This document shows, piece after piece, positions 46,534 to 55,835 of a DNA stretch of 64,000 bases. The translations under genes were made by a program, and so were the position numbers. The DNA lies in NCBI GenBank assembly GCA_030447875.1, contig JAUJOA010000001.1:154946-218945 (forward strand). The letters run 5' to 3'. The notes under the pieces are model-generated. The model saw only the letters and a list, made by a program, of their open reading frames with translations, had not been told where the DNA came from and made no database searches. Source of the DNA: Thermoleophilaceae bacterium. GTDB taxonomy: Bacteria; Actinomycetota; Thermoleophilia; Solirubrobacterales; Thermoleophilaceae. Numbering within the stretch: position 1 is the stretch's first letter; every line of letters starts with the position of its first letter.

Positions 46534-48330
46534 TCAGCCACGAAAGCGATTCGTGATCGGCAGCCGCCTGTCGCGGCCGAATGCCTTGGTCGAGATCCGG
46601 ATGCCCGGCGGCGCCTGGCGCCGCTTGTACTCAGCGCGATCGACCATCCGGATCACACGCTCGACCTCCTCGCGGTCGAGTCCCTGGCGCACGAGCTGCG
46701 CGGTGTCGAGATCCTGCTCGACGTACCCGGCGAGGATGGCGTCGAGCAGGTCGTAGGGGGGCAGCGACTCATCGTCGCGCTGGTCATGCCGCAGCTCCGC
46801 CGACGGCGGTCGCTCGAGCACCGAAGCCGGAACGAGCTCACGCCCCTCTCTCTCGTTGCGCCATCTCACGAGCCTGTAAACGGTGCCCTTGAAGACATCC
46901 TTCAGCACGGCGAAGCCACCGGCCATGTCTCCGTACAGGGTCGCGTAGCCCACCGAGAGCTCGGACTTGTTGCCGGTGGTGAGGACCAGCCAGCCGAACT
47001 TGTTGGACAGGGCCATCACGAGCGTGCCGCGGATGCGCGCCTGGAGGTTCTCCTCGGCGACGTCGGGCTCCCTGCCGGCGAACTGATCGGATAGGAGGCC
47101 GTCGAAGGCATCGAACGGACCCTCGATGGGAAGCTCCACCAGATCCGCCCCGAGGCTGCCGGCGATGGCACGGGCGTCCGACTGCGTCCCCCTCGACGAG
47201 TATCGAGACGGCATCGCCACACACGTCAGGCGGTCCGCCCCGAGCGCGTCGGCGGCGACCAGGGCGACCAGGGCGGAGTCGACGCCGCCGGACAGCGCGA
47301 CCACCACACGCTCGAAGCCGTTCTTATCGACGTAGTCGCGAAGCCCCGTGACGAGCGCCGCGTAGACCTCCTCGATTCGCTCCATCACGGGCACCTTCGG
47401 ACCGCCCACCTCGAGGTCGGCGTCGGTCTCGCGGGCGGCTACATGAAGGCGAGCGAGCATCGCGGGCGGCTCCTCGCGCAGGGCGGTCGCGTATGCCTCG
47501 GGGTCAGCGTCGTCGCGCGGCCGCTCGCGCGATCGCCGGGCGGCGGCGCGATGGCGAGCGTCCTGGAGCCGCTTTGCCGCGACCGCCCCGGGATCGATGG
47601 TGCAGAGCGTCAGCGACTCGTCGAACTGGGGAGAGCGAGCCAGAAGCTCGCCGTCCTGGTCCACGACGACGCTGTGCCCGTCGAAGACCAGCTCGTCCTG
47701 GCCGCCGACCATGTTGCAGAAGACCACCGTGGCCACGTTGTCGCGCGCGCGCTGGGTCATCATGTGCTCGCGCTCGATTCCCTTGCCCGCGTGGTACGGC
47801 GAGGCCGACAGGTTCACGATCACCTGCGCACCGGCCAGCGCCTCGACCGTGGCCGGAGGTCCGGGCTCCCAGATGTCCTCGCAGATCGTGAGCCCGAGGA
47901 GAGTGCCGTTCACATCGATGAGCGCCGGTCGGGTGCCCGCCTGGAAGTAGCGCTGCTCGTCGAAGACGCCGTAGTTCGGCAGGAACATCTTTCGGTACAC
48001 GGCGGTCACCCGGCCGTCGGCGAGCACCGCCGCCGAGTTGTAGACGTCATCCGCACGCTCCGGGAAGCCGATCAACGCCACGATGCCGCGCGTGGCTCGC
48101 GCGAGCTCCTCGAGCGCCGCCCCGGCCACATCCAGGAAGCCGCTCTTCAGGAGGAGGTCCTCGGGTGGATAGCCGCTGAGCGCCAGCTCAGGGAACACGA
48201 CCAGGTCGACGCCCTGGCCGCGGGCACGCTCCGTGAGCTCCCCGATCTTGGTCGAGTTTCCTGCGATGTCGCCCACGGCGGCGTTCATCTGAGCGAGCGC
48301 CACGCGCAGCGGCCCAGCTTGCGAGCTCAT
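46534..48330 (-). CDS. nadE: Glutamine-dependent NAD+ synthetase
   Basis: Converts nicotinate adenine dinucleotide to NAD+ with ammonia from glutamine. The 598-residue protein joins an N-terminal nitrilase-type glutaminase (Glu in VVFPELALSGYPPEDLLL, Lys in YRKMFLPNYGVFDEQRYF, Cys in LGLTICEDIWEPG) to a C-terminal synthetase (P-loop VVVALSGGVDSALVALVAA, LTTGNKSELSVGYATLYGDM, GGFAVLKDVFKGTVYRLVRW). The length is between the short bacterial and long mycobacterial types. It is transcribed toward the PaaI gene. Confidence 0.95.
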   Translation of the reverse strand: MSSQAGPLRVALAQMNAAVGDIAGNSTKIGELTERARGQGVDLVVFPELALSGYPPEDLLLKSGFLDVAGAALEELARATRGIVALIGFPERADDVYNSAAVLADGRVTAVYRKMFLPNYGVFDEQRYFQAGTRPALIDVNGTLLGLTICEDIWEPGPPATVEALAGAQVIVNLSASPYHAGKGIEREHMMTQRARDNVATVVFCNMVGGQDELVFDGHSVVVDQDGELLARSPQFDESLTLCTIDPGAVAAKRLQDARHRAAARRSRERPRDDADPEAYATALREEPPAMLARLHVAARETDADLEVGGPKVPVMERIEEVYAALVTGLRDYVDKNGFERVVVALSGGVDSALVALVAADALGADRLTCVAMPSRYSSRGTQSDARAIAGSLGADLVELPIEGPFDAFDGLLSDQFAGREPDVAEENLQARIRGTLVMALSNKFGWLVLTTGNKSELSVGYATLYGDMAGGFAVLKDVFKGTVYRLVRWRNEREGRELVPASVLERPPSAELRHDQRDDESLPPYDLLDAILAGYVEQDLDTAQLVRQGLDREEVERVIRMVDRAEYKRRQAPPGIRISTKAFGRDRRLPITNRFRG

Positions 48331-48372
48331 GCTCTCAGTATGCCCGGCGCCGAGGGCGCCACCGACGGCCCG

Positions 48373-48828
48373 CTAGCCGGAGCCGAGCGGGGCGATGGTG
48401 GCGTCCGTGCAGCCGGCGAGCCGCTCCGGCTCGACCGCGAACACGGTGTGGCCGTCGCCGCCGGCGGCCCAGATGCGGTCATGGCGCAGCAGGGAGTCGT
48501 CGAAGACGACTGGGAGCCCGTGGCCGAGCGGCGGAACGCCGCCCACGGCGAAGCCCGTGGCGGCGCGCACCTCGTCGGCCGTCGCCGGTCGCGCCTCGGC
48601 GCAATCGAGCGCCTCGCAGACCTTTCGCGCGTCCACGCGATGAGCGCCCGAGGCGACGCATACGACGGGCTCGCCGTCGGCGATGAAGACGATCGACTTT
48701 GCGATCTGGGCGCCGTCGCACCCGACGGCGCTCGCCGCGTCCTCGACGGTTCGCGTCGAGGCGTCGAGCGTCTGCACGCGGACCTCGAGCCCCTGAGCGC
48801 GCACGGCCTTGATCACGCGTTCGCGCAC
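48373..48828 (-). CDS. YbaK/EbsC-type aminoacyl-tRNA deacylase
   Basis: A 151-residue editing-domain protein, probably hydrolysing mischarged tRNA (Cys-tRNA-Pro or similar). Motifs: RTVEDAASAVGCDGAQIAKS, IVFIADGEPVVCVASGAHRV, TGFAVGGVPPLGHGLPVVFD and IWAAGGDGHTVFAVEPERL. It lies 12 bases behind the WS/DGAT gene, whose transcript probably continues into it. GTG 48828 is the likely start. Confidence 0.88.
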   Translation of the reverse strand: MRERVIKAVRAQGLEVRVQTLDASTRTVEDAASAVGCDGAQIAKSIVFIADGEPVVCVASGAHRVDARKVCEALDCAEARPATADEVRAATGFAVGGVPPLGHGLPVVFDDSLLRHDRIWAAGGDGHTVFAVEPERLAGCTDATIAPLGSG

Positions 48829-48840
48829 CTGGACGCCTTG

Positions 48841-50277
48841 TCAGACGGTCTCGGAGGACGGTGCCCGCTCGAGCTCCACCTCGACACCCGCGTCGTCGGC
48901 CAGATCTCGCAGGGAGGCCCCGAAGTCGTCCGCGAGATCCTCGAGGTCCGGCACGACGTCGTAGTCGGCGTTGAGACCGAAGTTCACCCGACCGTTGTAG
49001 CTCATGATCGCCACGCCGAGCCCCTGGTTCGGAGCGAGCGGGACCATCGGGAAGATGTCCTCCATCTCCCGTCCCATCAGGTAGAGCGGATACTGCGGCC
49101 CCGGCACGTTCGTGACCACGAGGTTGAACACGCGCTGTCGCGACACGAGGCGAGCGGCCTGGCTCATGATCGTGGTCGGCGCGAACCCGCTCAACTCCGT
49201 GAGCATCTGAGCGCCCACGGCCTGGCCACCCTCCTTCAGGTGGCGCATCTCCTCGCGGATGACGTCGAGCCTGGTGACGGGGTCCTCGCACCGCACGGGA
49301 AGCGTGGCCATCATCGCCGCCACCTGGTTGCCGAGGGCTCCGCGCGCCTCGTCGCTGCGCACGCTCACCGGGATCATGGCCTTCAGCTCGAGTCCGTCGG
49401 TATCGACGCCCCGCCTCCTCAGGTGACGGCCGAGCGCACCGGCGACGACGCTCAGCAGCACGTCGTTGACCGTTCCCCCCAGCTCGTTCTTGATTCCCTT
49501 GACGTCGGCCAGCGAGGCGCGGACCCAGGAGAAGCGGCGGTGCGGGCCGATCGGCTGGTTGTAGGGCGTAGGCGGCGCGGGGTTGGCGCCCGCCCAGGCC
49601 ATGGCGCCGACGCCCACGAGGGCATCGCGCGCGCTCGCCGCCATCGCCAGCGGCCGCCGGATCAAGGAGGTGGCCGCGGCCACGGCCTCGGCGGGCACGG
49701 TGAGGCGCTCGACGAGCGCTTCGGTCAAGAGCTGGCTGCGCGAGGGGAGGGGGCGTGGCAGCCAGCGGCGGCCCGGATCCGGAGGCGCCACCGGCTCGCG
49801 CGCCGAGTCGAACATGACGCTCACGATGTCGATCCCGGATACTCCGTCGACGAGCGCATGGTGAGTCTTCGAGAGGACGGCGAAGCGTCCGCCCTCGACG
49901 CCCTCGACGAGCCACATCTCCCACAGCGGCTTGTCGCGGTCGAGCTGCTGAGAGAAGACGCGACCGGCCAGCACGCGCAACTGCTGCTCGCTCCCCGGCT
50001 CGGGCAGGGCGGTGGCGCGTACGTGGTAAGCGAGGTTCAGACGCGGATCGTCGACCCACCGCGGCCGCCCCTGGCGGTAGGGCACCCACGCCAGCTTCTG
50101 GCGGTACCGAGGCACCAGGTGCAGGCGCGCCTCGATTCCCTCGAGGAACTCCTCGTACGGCGGGGGCGACCCCTCGAAGAGCATCACCGCGGCGACGTGC
50201 ATGTGCGAGGAGTCGTCCTCGAGGTAGAGGAACGACTCGTCCAGCGCGGTCAGCCGATCACCCGACATCGGCACCAT
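48841..50277 (-). CDS. Wax ester synthase / diacylglycerol acyltransferase
   Basis: Bifunctional WS/DGAT enzyme making storage triacylglycerol or wax esters. The 478-residue protein begins LTALDESFLYLEDDSSHMHV, has the catalytic motif SKTHHALVDGVSGIDIV (HHxxxDG, about residue 135-141), ELGGTVNDVLLSVVAGALGR and NVPGPQYPLYLMGREMEDIF. ATG at 50277 or 50268 can be the start. Such enzymes are common in oil-storing actinobacteria; the acyl-CoA ligase at 32.9 kb could supply its acyl-CoA. Confidence 0.92.
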   Translation of the reverse strand: MVPMSGDRLTALDESFLYLEDDSSHMHVAAVMLFEGSPPPYEEFLEGIEARLHLVPRYRQKLAWVPYRQGRPRWVDDPRLNLAYHVRATALPEPGSEQQLRVLAGRVFSQQLDRDKPLWEMWLVEGVEGGRFAVLSKTHHALVDGVSGIDIVSVMFDSAREPVAPPDPGRRWLPRPLPSRSQLLTEALVERLTVPAEAVAAATSLIRRPLAMAASARDALVGVGAMAWAGANPAPPTPYNQPIGPHRRFSWVRASLADVKGIKNELGGTVNDVLLSVVAGALGRHLRRRGVDTDGLELKAMIPVSVRSDEARGALGNQVAAMMATLPVRCEDPVTRLDVIREEMRHLKEGGQAVGAQMLTELSGFAPTTIMSQAARLVSRQRVFNLVVTNVPGPQYPLYLMGREMEDIFPMVPLAPNQGLGVAIMSYNGRVNFGLNADYDVVPDLEDLADDFGASLRDLADDAGVEVELERAPSSETV

Positions 50278-50317
50278 CCTTCCTCTCGGAGCTTGCCGCC
50301 GACGACCTTACTCTAGG

Positions 50318-51481
50318 GTGCCGCCCGTGCACCCCGACGACCTTTTGCGGCCGTGGCTCGAGCCGCTGCTCGACGAGCTGCGGGAGCTCTCGGTGGTCTA
50401 CGGGCACACCCAGGGGGTATCAACCCCCCCCGAGGGGTTTCGCTCGTCGCCCGAGTACCTCTGTGGGGCGCTGGACGGGGTGCGCGCGCGGGGACTCGTA
50501 TTCCCCATGCAGGAGCCGGCCGGCTACCCGCCGGCCAACGACCGCGTGCTCGCCGCGGCCGAGAGCTCAGGCGGGCGCCTCGTGCCGCTGTGTCGCGTCG
50601 ATCCCGCTCAGGACGCCGTGGTCGAGGCCGAGCGCTGCCTGGACGCCGGGGCGCGCGGGGTGAAGCTGCATCCACGCGCTGAGGGCTTCGCGCTCTCCGA
50701 TCCGGCCGTGGCCGCCCTCGTGGCGATGACCGCGGAGCGCCGCGTGCCGGTGCTCGTCCATGCCGGGCGCGGCATCCCGGCGCTTGGCCGCGACGCGCTC
50801 GCCCTGTGCGAGCGATTCCCGCGGGCGCGGCTGATCCTCGCGCACGCCGCGATCTCCGATCTGAGCTGGATCTGGCGCCGGGCACCCGAGCACCCGAACC
50901 TCTTCTTCGACACGACGTGGTGGAACCCGGTCGACCTGCTGGCGCTGCTGGCACTCGTGCCGCCGGGACAGGTCCTCTACGGCAGCGACGCGCCTTACGG
51001 AACGCCGCTTCAAGCCGCCATCCTCACGCTGCGCTGCGCACTTCAGGCCGGTCTGTCGGGGGGGCAGCTCCGCAGCGTGATGGGCGAGCAGACCGCCCGG
51101 CTCGCGGACGGCGAGGAGCCACTCGACGCGGGTCCCGCGGTCGGGACCGAGCGGCTGAGCTGCGACATCCTGCTCGACCGCGTCTACGCGTTCCTGTCGA
51201 TGGCGACCGGCCGCCTGCTTCACGGAGAGGACGCGGAGCAGGAGCTGAGCCTGGCGCGACTCGCATGCGAGGTGGGGGAGGACTCTCCGCAGGCGCCGGT
51301 CTGCCGCTCGATCCTTGCCCTGCTCGACCGCCATGCGCGCTACGCCGGCGATCATCCGCCGGACAGTCCTCAGGGCACCGCCGTGCACCTGATCGTGACC
51401 GCCGCGGGGCTCGCCAAGAGCCCCGAGCCGCGGCTGCCGGTCGCACCCGAGGAAGTATCGGTGGGGGAGCGCAGCACCTAG
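50318..51481 (+). CDS. Amidohydrolase-2 family protein
   Basis: A 387-residue TIM-barrel metal-dependent hydrolase. Metal-site strands seen: GVKLHPRAEGFALSD, VPVLVHAGRG, ARLILAHAAISDLSWI and VLYGSDAPYGTPLQAAIL (the Asp ligand). The usual N-terminal His-x-His motif is not present after GTG 50318; the protein begins PPVHPDDLLRPWLEPLLDEL, so the first strand seems shortened or altered. A C-terminal all-helical region of about 110 residues follows the barrel and is not family-typical. It could be a decarboxylase or lactonase-like hydrolase. Divergent from the WS/DGAT gene. Confidence 0.78.
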   Translation: MPPVHPDDLLRPWLEPLLDELRELSVVYGHTQGVSTPPEGFRSSPEYLCGALDGVRARGLVFPMQEPAGYPPANDRVLAAAESSGGRLVPLCRVDPAQDAVVEAERCLDAGARGVKLHPRAEGFALSDPAVAALVAMTAERRVPVLVHAGRGIPALGRDALALCERFPRARLILAHAAISDLSWIWRRAPEHPNLFFDTTWWNPVDLLALLALVPPGQVLYGSDAPYGTPLQAAILTLRCALQAGLSGGQLRSVMGEQTARLADGEEPLDAGPAVGTERLSCDILLDRVYAFLSMATGRLLHGEDAEQELSLARLACEVGEDSPQAPVCRSILALLDRHARYAGDHPPDSPQGTAVHLIVTAAGLAKSPEPRLPVAPEEVSVGERST

Positions 51482-51534
51482 GGTCGCCCGTCAGCGTCCG
51501 GTTCAGGCGCTCGGGCGGCCCCCATGAATGGGCC

Positions 51535-52608
51535 CTACAGCGGGAAGCCGAGCTGATCGGGGACCGCGTCCCCACCGGCGCCACCGGCCCGCTCGTCCAG
51601 ACCGGCCACTCGGACGCCGAGCAACCGCACGGGTCGAGACGGGGCCAAGTCCCTGAGCAGCTGGCGAGCGACGCCCCAGACGACCCGTGCGTCGTTCGTC
51701 GGCTGGGTGATGGTCCGCGCCCGCGTGTGCGTGGAGAAGTCGTCGAGCCGCACCTTGATCCCGATCGTGCGTCCGGCTCGCTCCCGCCGCACCAGCGTCT
51801 GGCACAGCTCGGCGCTCAGCTGCTCGAGCGGCGGCTCAAGCGCTGCCAGGCCCCGGAGATCGCGGCTGAAGGTGGTCTCGCGCGACTCGGACTTCGCCAC
51901 GCGAACCGTCTGCAGCCGTCGATCGTCCTCGAAGCGGGCGAGGCGCCCCAGCTGCGGCCCGAGTCGCTCGCCGAACCAGGAAACGAGCGAGCTCTCGGGC
52001 GCCGTGGCGAGCGCCCCGAGCGTCGTGAGGCCCTGGGCGGCCAGGCGCTCGACCGTCCTCGGGCCGATGCCCGGGATCAGGCCCGGAGAGGCTTCCGCGA
52101 AGCGGCGCTCGGCCTCGGAGCGCGTGAGGACCACGAAGCCGTCCGGCTTCTCGGCGTCCGAGGCCACCTTCGCCACCAGCTTGCTCGGACCGATGCCGAT
52201 CGAGCAGCCGAGGCCGGTGTCCTGGATCACCGCCGCCTTGGCGCGTCGCGCAGCCGCGCGCGGGCGATCGAGCGACGTCAGGTCGACGTACGCCTCGTCG
52301 AGCCCAACCACTTCGACGCGGTCGAAGTGCTCCCTCAGCACGTCCATGACGTCGGTCGAGCGGGCGCGGTAGGCGTCGAAGTCGGGTGTCACGAAGACCG
52401 CTTCCGGGCACAGCTGACGGGCACGTGCCGCTGGGGTGGCTGAGAAGATGCCGAAGCGGCGCGCCTCGTAGCTCGCGGTGGTGACGACGGCGCGGGGGCC
52501 GCTGCCCGCCACGACGACCGGCTTGCCGCGCAGCTCCGGCCTTCGCTGCAGCTCCACGCTGACGTAGAAGGCATCCATGTCTACGTGAGCGATGCACTGC
52601 GAGACCAC
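51535..52608 (-). CDS. dinB: DNA polymerase IV (Y family)
   Basis: Translesion polymerase. In 357 residues: palm motif with first Asp in IAHVDMDAFYVSVELQRRPE, GKPVVVAGSGPRAVVTTASY, YEARRFGIFSATP, the catalytic Asp-Glu in VVGLDEAYVDLTSLDRP, thumb LIPGIGPRTVERLAAQGLTT and the little-finger domain with TTFSRDLRGLAALEPPLEQL. The C-terminus ends after the little finger with no clear beta-clamp-binding peptide except DQLGFPL, which is close to the QLxLF type. The SDR gene is upstream on the same strand. Confidence 0.93.
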   Translation of the reverse strand: MVSQCIAHVDMDAFYVSVELQRRPELRGKPVVVAGSGPRAVVTTASYEARRFGIFSATPAARARQLCPEAVFVTPDFDAYRARSTDVMDVLREHFDRVEVVGLDEAYVDLTSLDRPRAAARRAKAAVIQDTGLGCSIGIGPSKLVAKVASDAEKPDGFVVLTRSEAERRFAEASPGLIPGIGPRTVERLAAQGLTTLGALATAPESSLVSWFGERLGPQLGRLARFEDDRRLQTVRVAKSESRETTFSRDLRGLAALEPPLEQLSAELCQTLVRRERAGRTIGIKVRLDDFSTHTRARTITQPTNDARVVWGVARQLLRDLAPSRPVRLLGVRVAGLDERAGGAGGDAVPDQLGFPL

Positions 52609-52642
52609 GCCCCTGACGCTACGCCGGCGCCCGGATAGCCGC

Positions 52643-53335
52643 TCAGGTGGGCTGGCGAATCGGTCGGACGAGGATCTCGTTCACGTCCACGTGCGCCGGC
52701 TGGGAGAGCGCATAGATGATCGCCCGAGCGATGTCGTCGGGCTCGAGCGCGCCCTTCACGGGGCTGTCGAAGAACGGCGTGTCGACCATCCCGGGCTCGA
52801 TCAGGGTGACCTTGATGTCCGAGTCGGAGACCTCCTGGCGCAGCGCCTCGCCCATGGCGGTGACCGCCCACTTCGTCGCCGAGTAGAGCGATCCGGGGAG
52901 GGCTCGGCGCCCGGCGACGGAACCCGTGAGAAGCATGTGCCCGCGGCCGGCCTCGCGGAAGTGGGGAAGGGCGGCGCGGATCGACAGCGCGGCACCGAGC
53001 ACGTTCGTGTCGATCATGGAGTGCCACTGCTCGACGCTCTCCTCGAGAAACCCGCGCTTCGCGCCGAAGCCGGCGTTGGCGAGGGCGGCGTCGAGCCGCC
53101 CGAATCGCTCGAGCGCCGTGGCCACCAGCGCCTGCTGATCGTCCCAACTGGTCACGTCGCAGCGGTGGGCGACGGCTTTCCCGTCGCCACCCAGCTCGGC
53201 CGCCAGATCGGCCAACTTGTCCTCGGAGCGAGCACCGAGGACCACGCGGTAGCCGCCCTCGACCGCATGGCGAGCGGTGGCCGCCCCGATGCCGCTGCTG
53301 GCGCCGGTGATCAGGAGGACGGGTTGGTCGCCCAC
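52643..53335 (-). CDS. Short-chain dehydrogenase/reductase
   Basis: A 230-residue classical SDR: cofactor motif LLITGASSGIGAATARHAVE (TGxxxGIG), the cofactor region RSEDKLADLAAELGG, CDVTSWDDQQ, ANAGFG (NAG-type), catalytic Ser in LLTGSVAGRRALPG, and YSATKWAV with Tyr-x3-Lys. GTG 53335 begins just before the first strand. Substrate unknown. Separated from dinB by 34 bases and divergent from a lipocalin-like gene. Confidence 0.9.
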   Translation of the reverse strand: MGDQPVLLITGASSGIGAATARHAVEGGYRVVLGARSEDKLADLAAELGGDGKAVAHRCDVTSWDDQQALVATALERFGRLDAALANAGFGAKRGFLEESVEQWHSMIDTNVLGAALSIRAALPHFREAGRGHMLLTGSVAGRRALPGSLYSATKWAVTAMGEALRQEVSDSDIKVTLIEPGMVDTPFFDSPVKGALEPDDIARAIIYALSQPAHVDVNEILVRPIRQPT

Positions 53336-53394
53336 TGGGCCTTTCTATCACGGTGGCGAGGCCGATCAGGGGACCCCGGATAGGCTGCGGCGGC

Positions 53395-54411
53395 ATGACC
53401 ACGACCGCTGCACCAGACATGCGCGCGCGGGCGCGCTTCCCCGAGGTGGCCCGCCAGGCCGGCCACTACGAGAGCTTCTACCTGAAGGCCTCGCATCCGG
53501 GGGAGCCGCTCGCCGTTTGGATCCGCTACACGGTGCACAAGCGGCCGGGCTCCGCCGCGAGCGGCTCGCTCTGGTTCACGCTGTTCGACGGGTCGGCGGA
53601 CGGCCCGCGCGCCTCGAAGGTCACGGAGGCGGCGCCGGCGGTAGGGGCAACCGAGGGGGAATACATCCACATCGGCGACAGCCGCTTCGGCCCCGGACGC
53701 GTCGAAGGCAGCGCCACCAGCGAGCGTTGCGACGCTTCCTGGGAGCTCGAGTTCGAACCGGGCGAGGCGGCGTACCGCCACCTCCCGCGCGAGTGGCTCT
53801 ACCGCGCGCCGGTGCCGCGCACGAAGCTCGAGAGCCCGCATCCGGCCACCCTCTTCACCGGGACGGTGCGCGTGGACGGCCGTGAGATCCGGCTCGACGG
53901 CTGGCCGGGGATGGTCGGGCACAACTGGGGAGCGCAGCACGCCGAGCGATGGATCTGGCTGCACGGCTCGCGGTTCGAGGGTCACGGGGACGACACCTGG
54001 CTCGACGCCGCGCTGGGACGCATCAAGCTCGGGCCGCTCACGACCCCGTGGATCGCCAACGCCCGGCTCGCAGTGGACGGCGCCTATCACCGCCTCGGGG
54101 GACCTGAGCGCCTGCGCTCGACCGAGGTCGGCGAGACGCCGCGCGGCTGCGAGTTCATGCTCACCGGCAAGGACGTCATCGCATACGGCCAGGTGGCCGC
54201 GCCGCCAAGAGACCTCGTGGGCTGGGTCTACGCCGATCCGGACGGATCCGAGCACCACACCGTGCACTCATCGATCGCGCGCATGCGCCTGATAGTCAGG
54301 CGCCCGGGGGCGCCCGACCTGGAGCTCGAGACGGCCTCCGGGGCCACCTACGAGCTCGGGATGCGCGAGCGGGACCACGGCGTGGAGATCCAGCCGTTTC
54401 CGGACGGTTGA
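53395..54411 (+). CDS. Lipocalin-like protein (AttH / tocopherol-cyclase-like fold), unknown function
   Basis: A 338-residue beta-rich protein without signal peptide. Its segments SFYLKASHPGEPLAVWIRYT, SLWFTLFDGSADGPRASKVT, WELEFEPGEAAYRHLPREWL, FTGTVRVDGREIRLDGWPGM, VGHNWGAQHAERWIWLHGS and DLVGWVYADPDGSEHHTVHS suggest two stacked lipocalin-like barrels, as in AttH/CrtC/tocopherol cyclase proteins; GHNWG and the H-ERW segment are typical. Function and ligand are unknown. ATG 53395 was preferred over the upstream in-frame GTG 53353, because the latter residues look non-coding. Confidence 0.68.
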   Translation: MTTTAAPDMRARARFPEVARQAGHYESFYLKASHPGEPLAVWIRYTVHKRPGSAASGSLWFTLFDGSADGPRASKVTEAAPAVGATEGEYIHIGDSRFGPGRVEGSATSERCDASWELEFEPGEAAYRHLPREWLYRAPVPRTKLESPHPATLFTGTVRVDGREIRLDGWPGMVGHNWGAQHAERWIWLHGSRFEGHGDDTWLDAALGRIKLGPLTTPWIANARLAVDGAYHRLGGPERLRSTEVGETPRGCEFMLTGKDVIAYGQVAAPPRDLVGWVYADPDGSEHHTVHSSIARMRLIVRRPGAPDLELETASGATYELGMRERDHGVEIQPFPDG

Positions 54412-54429
54412 GGCGGCGGGTCCGAGCGC

Positions 54430-55098
54430 CTACGGTCGGCGATCGGGGTCGCCGGTGAGCCAGTTGCGCCAGGCGCGCGAGCGATCGACGGTCGCGGCGA
54501 GCTCCTCGTAGGCCTCGGCGCCCGGATGGAACCCGTCGCCGGCGGCCGCCTCGCGCGCCCACGTGCCGGTGGCCTCGAGCGGCTCCAGGACCGGCAGATA
54601 CGGCACCGCGGAGCTGGCGCAGACGTCGGCGAAGCGATCGGACAAGGTGGTCAAGAGCCGGCGCGCGCCCTCGCCCGCGACCGGCGGCGGGCCGACCACG
54701 AAGACCGGACGCCCCGCATCCACGATCAGGGTCTCGAGGTTCGTCGCGGCGCGCTCGATGGCAGCCTGCGGGTCCTCGGCGAACAGGTCGTTGCCGCCGA
54801 AGGCCACGACCAGGCGGCCGTCCATGTCGTCGTGCAGCCGCGGCTCGGACTCGGCGCGCCAGCGTGCAAGGACGTCGTCGCTCGTCGCTCCTCGCACGGC
54901 GAGGTTGTAGTAGGTCAGCGGCGTGCCGCGAGCGCATGCCCAAGCGCAAACCCGGCCGGTCCAGCCGAGGTAGCCGGGATCGCCCGTGCCGTTGACGAAG
55001 GAATCGCCGAGGAAGACGAGGGCGATCTCCTCGGTGGCGCCCGTCAAGATGGCCTGTTGCCGACCGCGCTCCGCGTCAACGGACCGTGGCGCCGCCAA
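54430..55098 (-). CDS. SGNH/GDSL-type hydrolase
   Basis: A 222-residue esterase/lipase of the SGNH fold. Blocks: I (LVFLGDSFVNGTGDPGYLGW, nucleophile Ser), II (NLAVRGATSDDVLARW), III (VVAFGGNDLFAEDPQ) and V (AAGDGFHPGAEAYEELA, catalytic Asp-x2-His). No signal peptide, so cytoplasmic. The start is uncertain between TTG 55098 and TTG 55047, which would leave a five-to-eight residue lead into block I. Confidence 0.85.
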   Translation of the reverse strand: MAAPRSVDAERGRQQAILTGATEEIALVFLGDSFVNGTGDPGYLGWTGRVCAWACARGTPLTYYNLAVRGATSDDVLARWRAESEPRLHDDMDGRLVVAFGGNDLFAEDPQAAIERAATNLETLIVDAGRPVFVVGPPPVAGEGARRLLTTLSDRFADVCASSAVPYLPVLEPLEATGTWAREAAAGDGFHPGAEAYEELAATVDRSRAWRNWLTGDPDRRP

Positions 55099-55175
55099 TA
55101 AGCGCCGGCCGACTTTCCATAACGCACCTTATCGAGCATTGGATTGACGCCTCTGGGCCGCGCACACGGTCGGCA

Positions 55176-55835
55176 TCAGCGCGGCGGCGCGCTCGCTGCA
55201 CCAGCACGCCCCGGCTGGGGCGCGTCGAGCAGAGCGCGCACGCCGGTGAAGAAGATCAGCAGCATCGTGCCGTAGAGGTCATCCGAGACCGAGTCGGGCT
55301 CCAGCAGCTTCTCGAGCGCCACGCCGTTCGCCATCGCGAAGGTCATCAGCGAGAGCTCCTCGAGTGGCACCGGCGGCGTCACGCCGAGCTGGTCGGCGCG
55401 CCGGCGGTAGGAGTCGGTGATCCGCTCGCGGAGGGCCCGGTAGCGGGTCACGAGCTCCTGACGGAAGTCGTCGTTGCGGGCGGCGTAGGCCGCGAACTCG
55501 AAGAAGAGCCGCTGCCACTCGGGGTCGGCCGAGATGTACTTGGTGAAGTCCGCGCCGGCCTGGCGCGCCTGCTCCTCAGGCTCCGCCTCCGTCGCCGTGG
55601 CCCGCTCGATCTCCTCGAGGCGCCCGGCAAAGCGCTCATCGAGCATCGCGAGGAAGAGCTCCTCCTTGCTCTTGAAGTTCGCGTAGAAGGCGCCCTTGGT
55701 GAATCCCGCATCCTCGGCCACCTCGTCGATCGATGCCTGCTGGAGGCCGCGGCGGGCGAACACCCTCGCGGCCGACTCCATCAGGCACGAGCGCGTGCGC
55801 GCCTGCTTCTCCTTGCGCGTGAGCCGGTGCGGCAT
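55176..55835 (-). CDS. TetR-family transcriptional repressor
   Basis: A 219-residue regulator: HTH region RKEKQARTRSCLMESAARVF, ARRGLQQASIDEVAEDAGFT, KGAFYANFKSKEELFLAMLD; the C-terminal domain includes RLFFEFAAYAARNDDFRQEL. Its ATG shares a base with the TGA of the P450 gene (TGATG), so it is co-translated as the last gene of a cyclase-P450-TetR operon. It likely autoregulates the operon; the best operator candidate is GGATAC-N6-GTATCC at 57801-57818. Confidence 0.9.
   Translation of the reverse strand: MPHRLTRKEKQARTRSCLMESAARVFARRGLQQASIDEVAEDAGFTKGAFYANFKSKEELFLAMLDERFAGRLEEIERATATEAEPEEQARQAGADFTKYISADPEWQRLFFEFAAYAARNDDFRQELVTRYRALRERITDSYRRRADQLGVTPPVPLEELSLMTFAMANGVALEKLLEPDSVSDDLYGTMLLIFFTGVRALLDAPQPGRAGAASAPPR

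Noticed and set aside
47443..50316. A 957-codon plus-strand ORF
   Set aside because: It lies antisense to nadE, ybaK and the WS/DGAT gene, all of which have clear family motifs; the reading is Arg/His/Gly-rich with no recognisable domain, as expected of a high-GC shadow frame.
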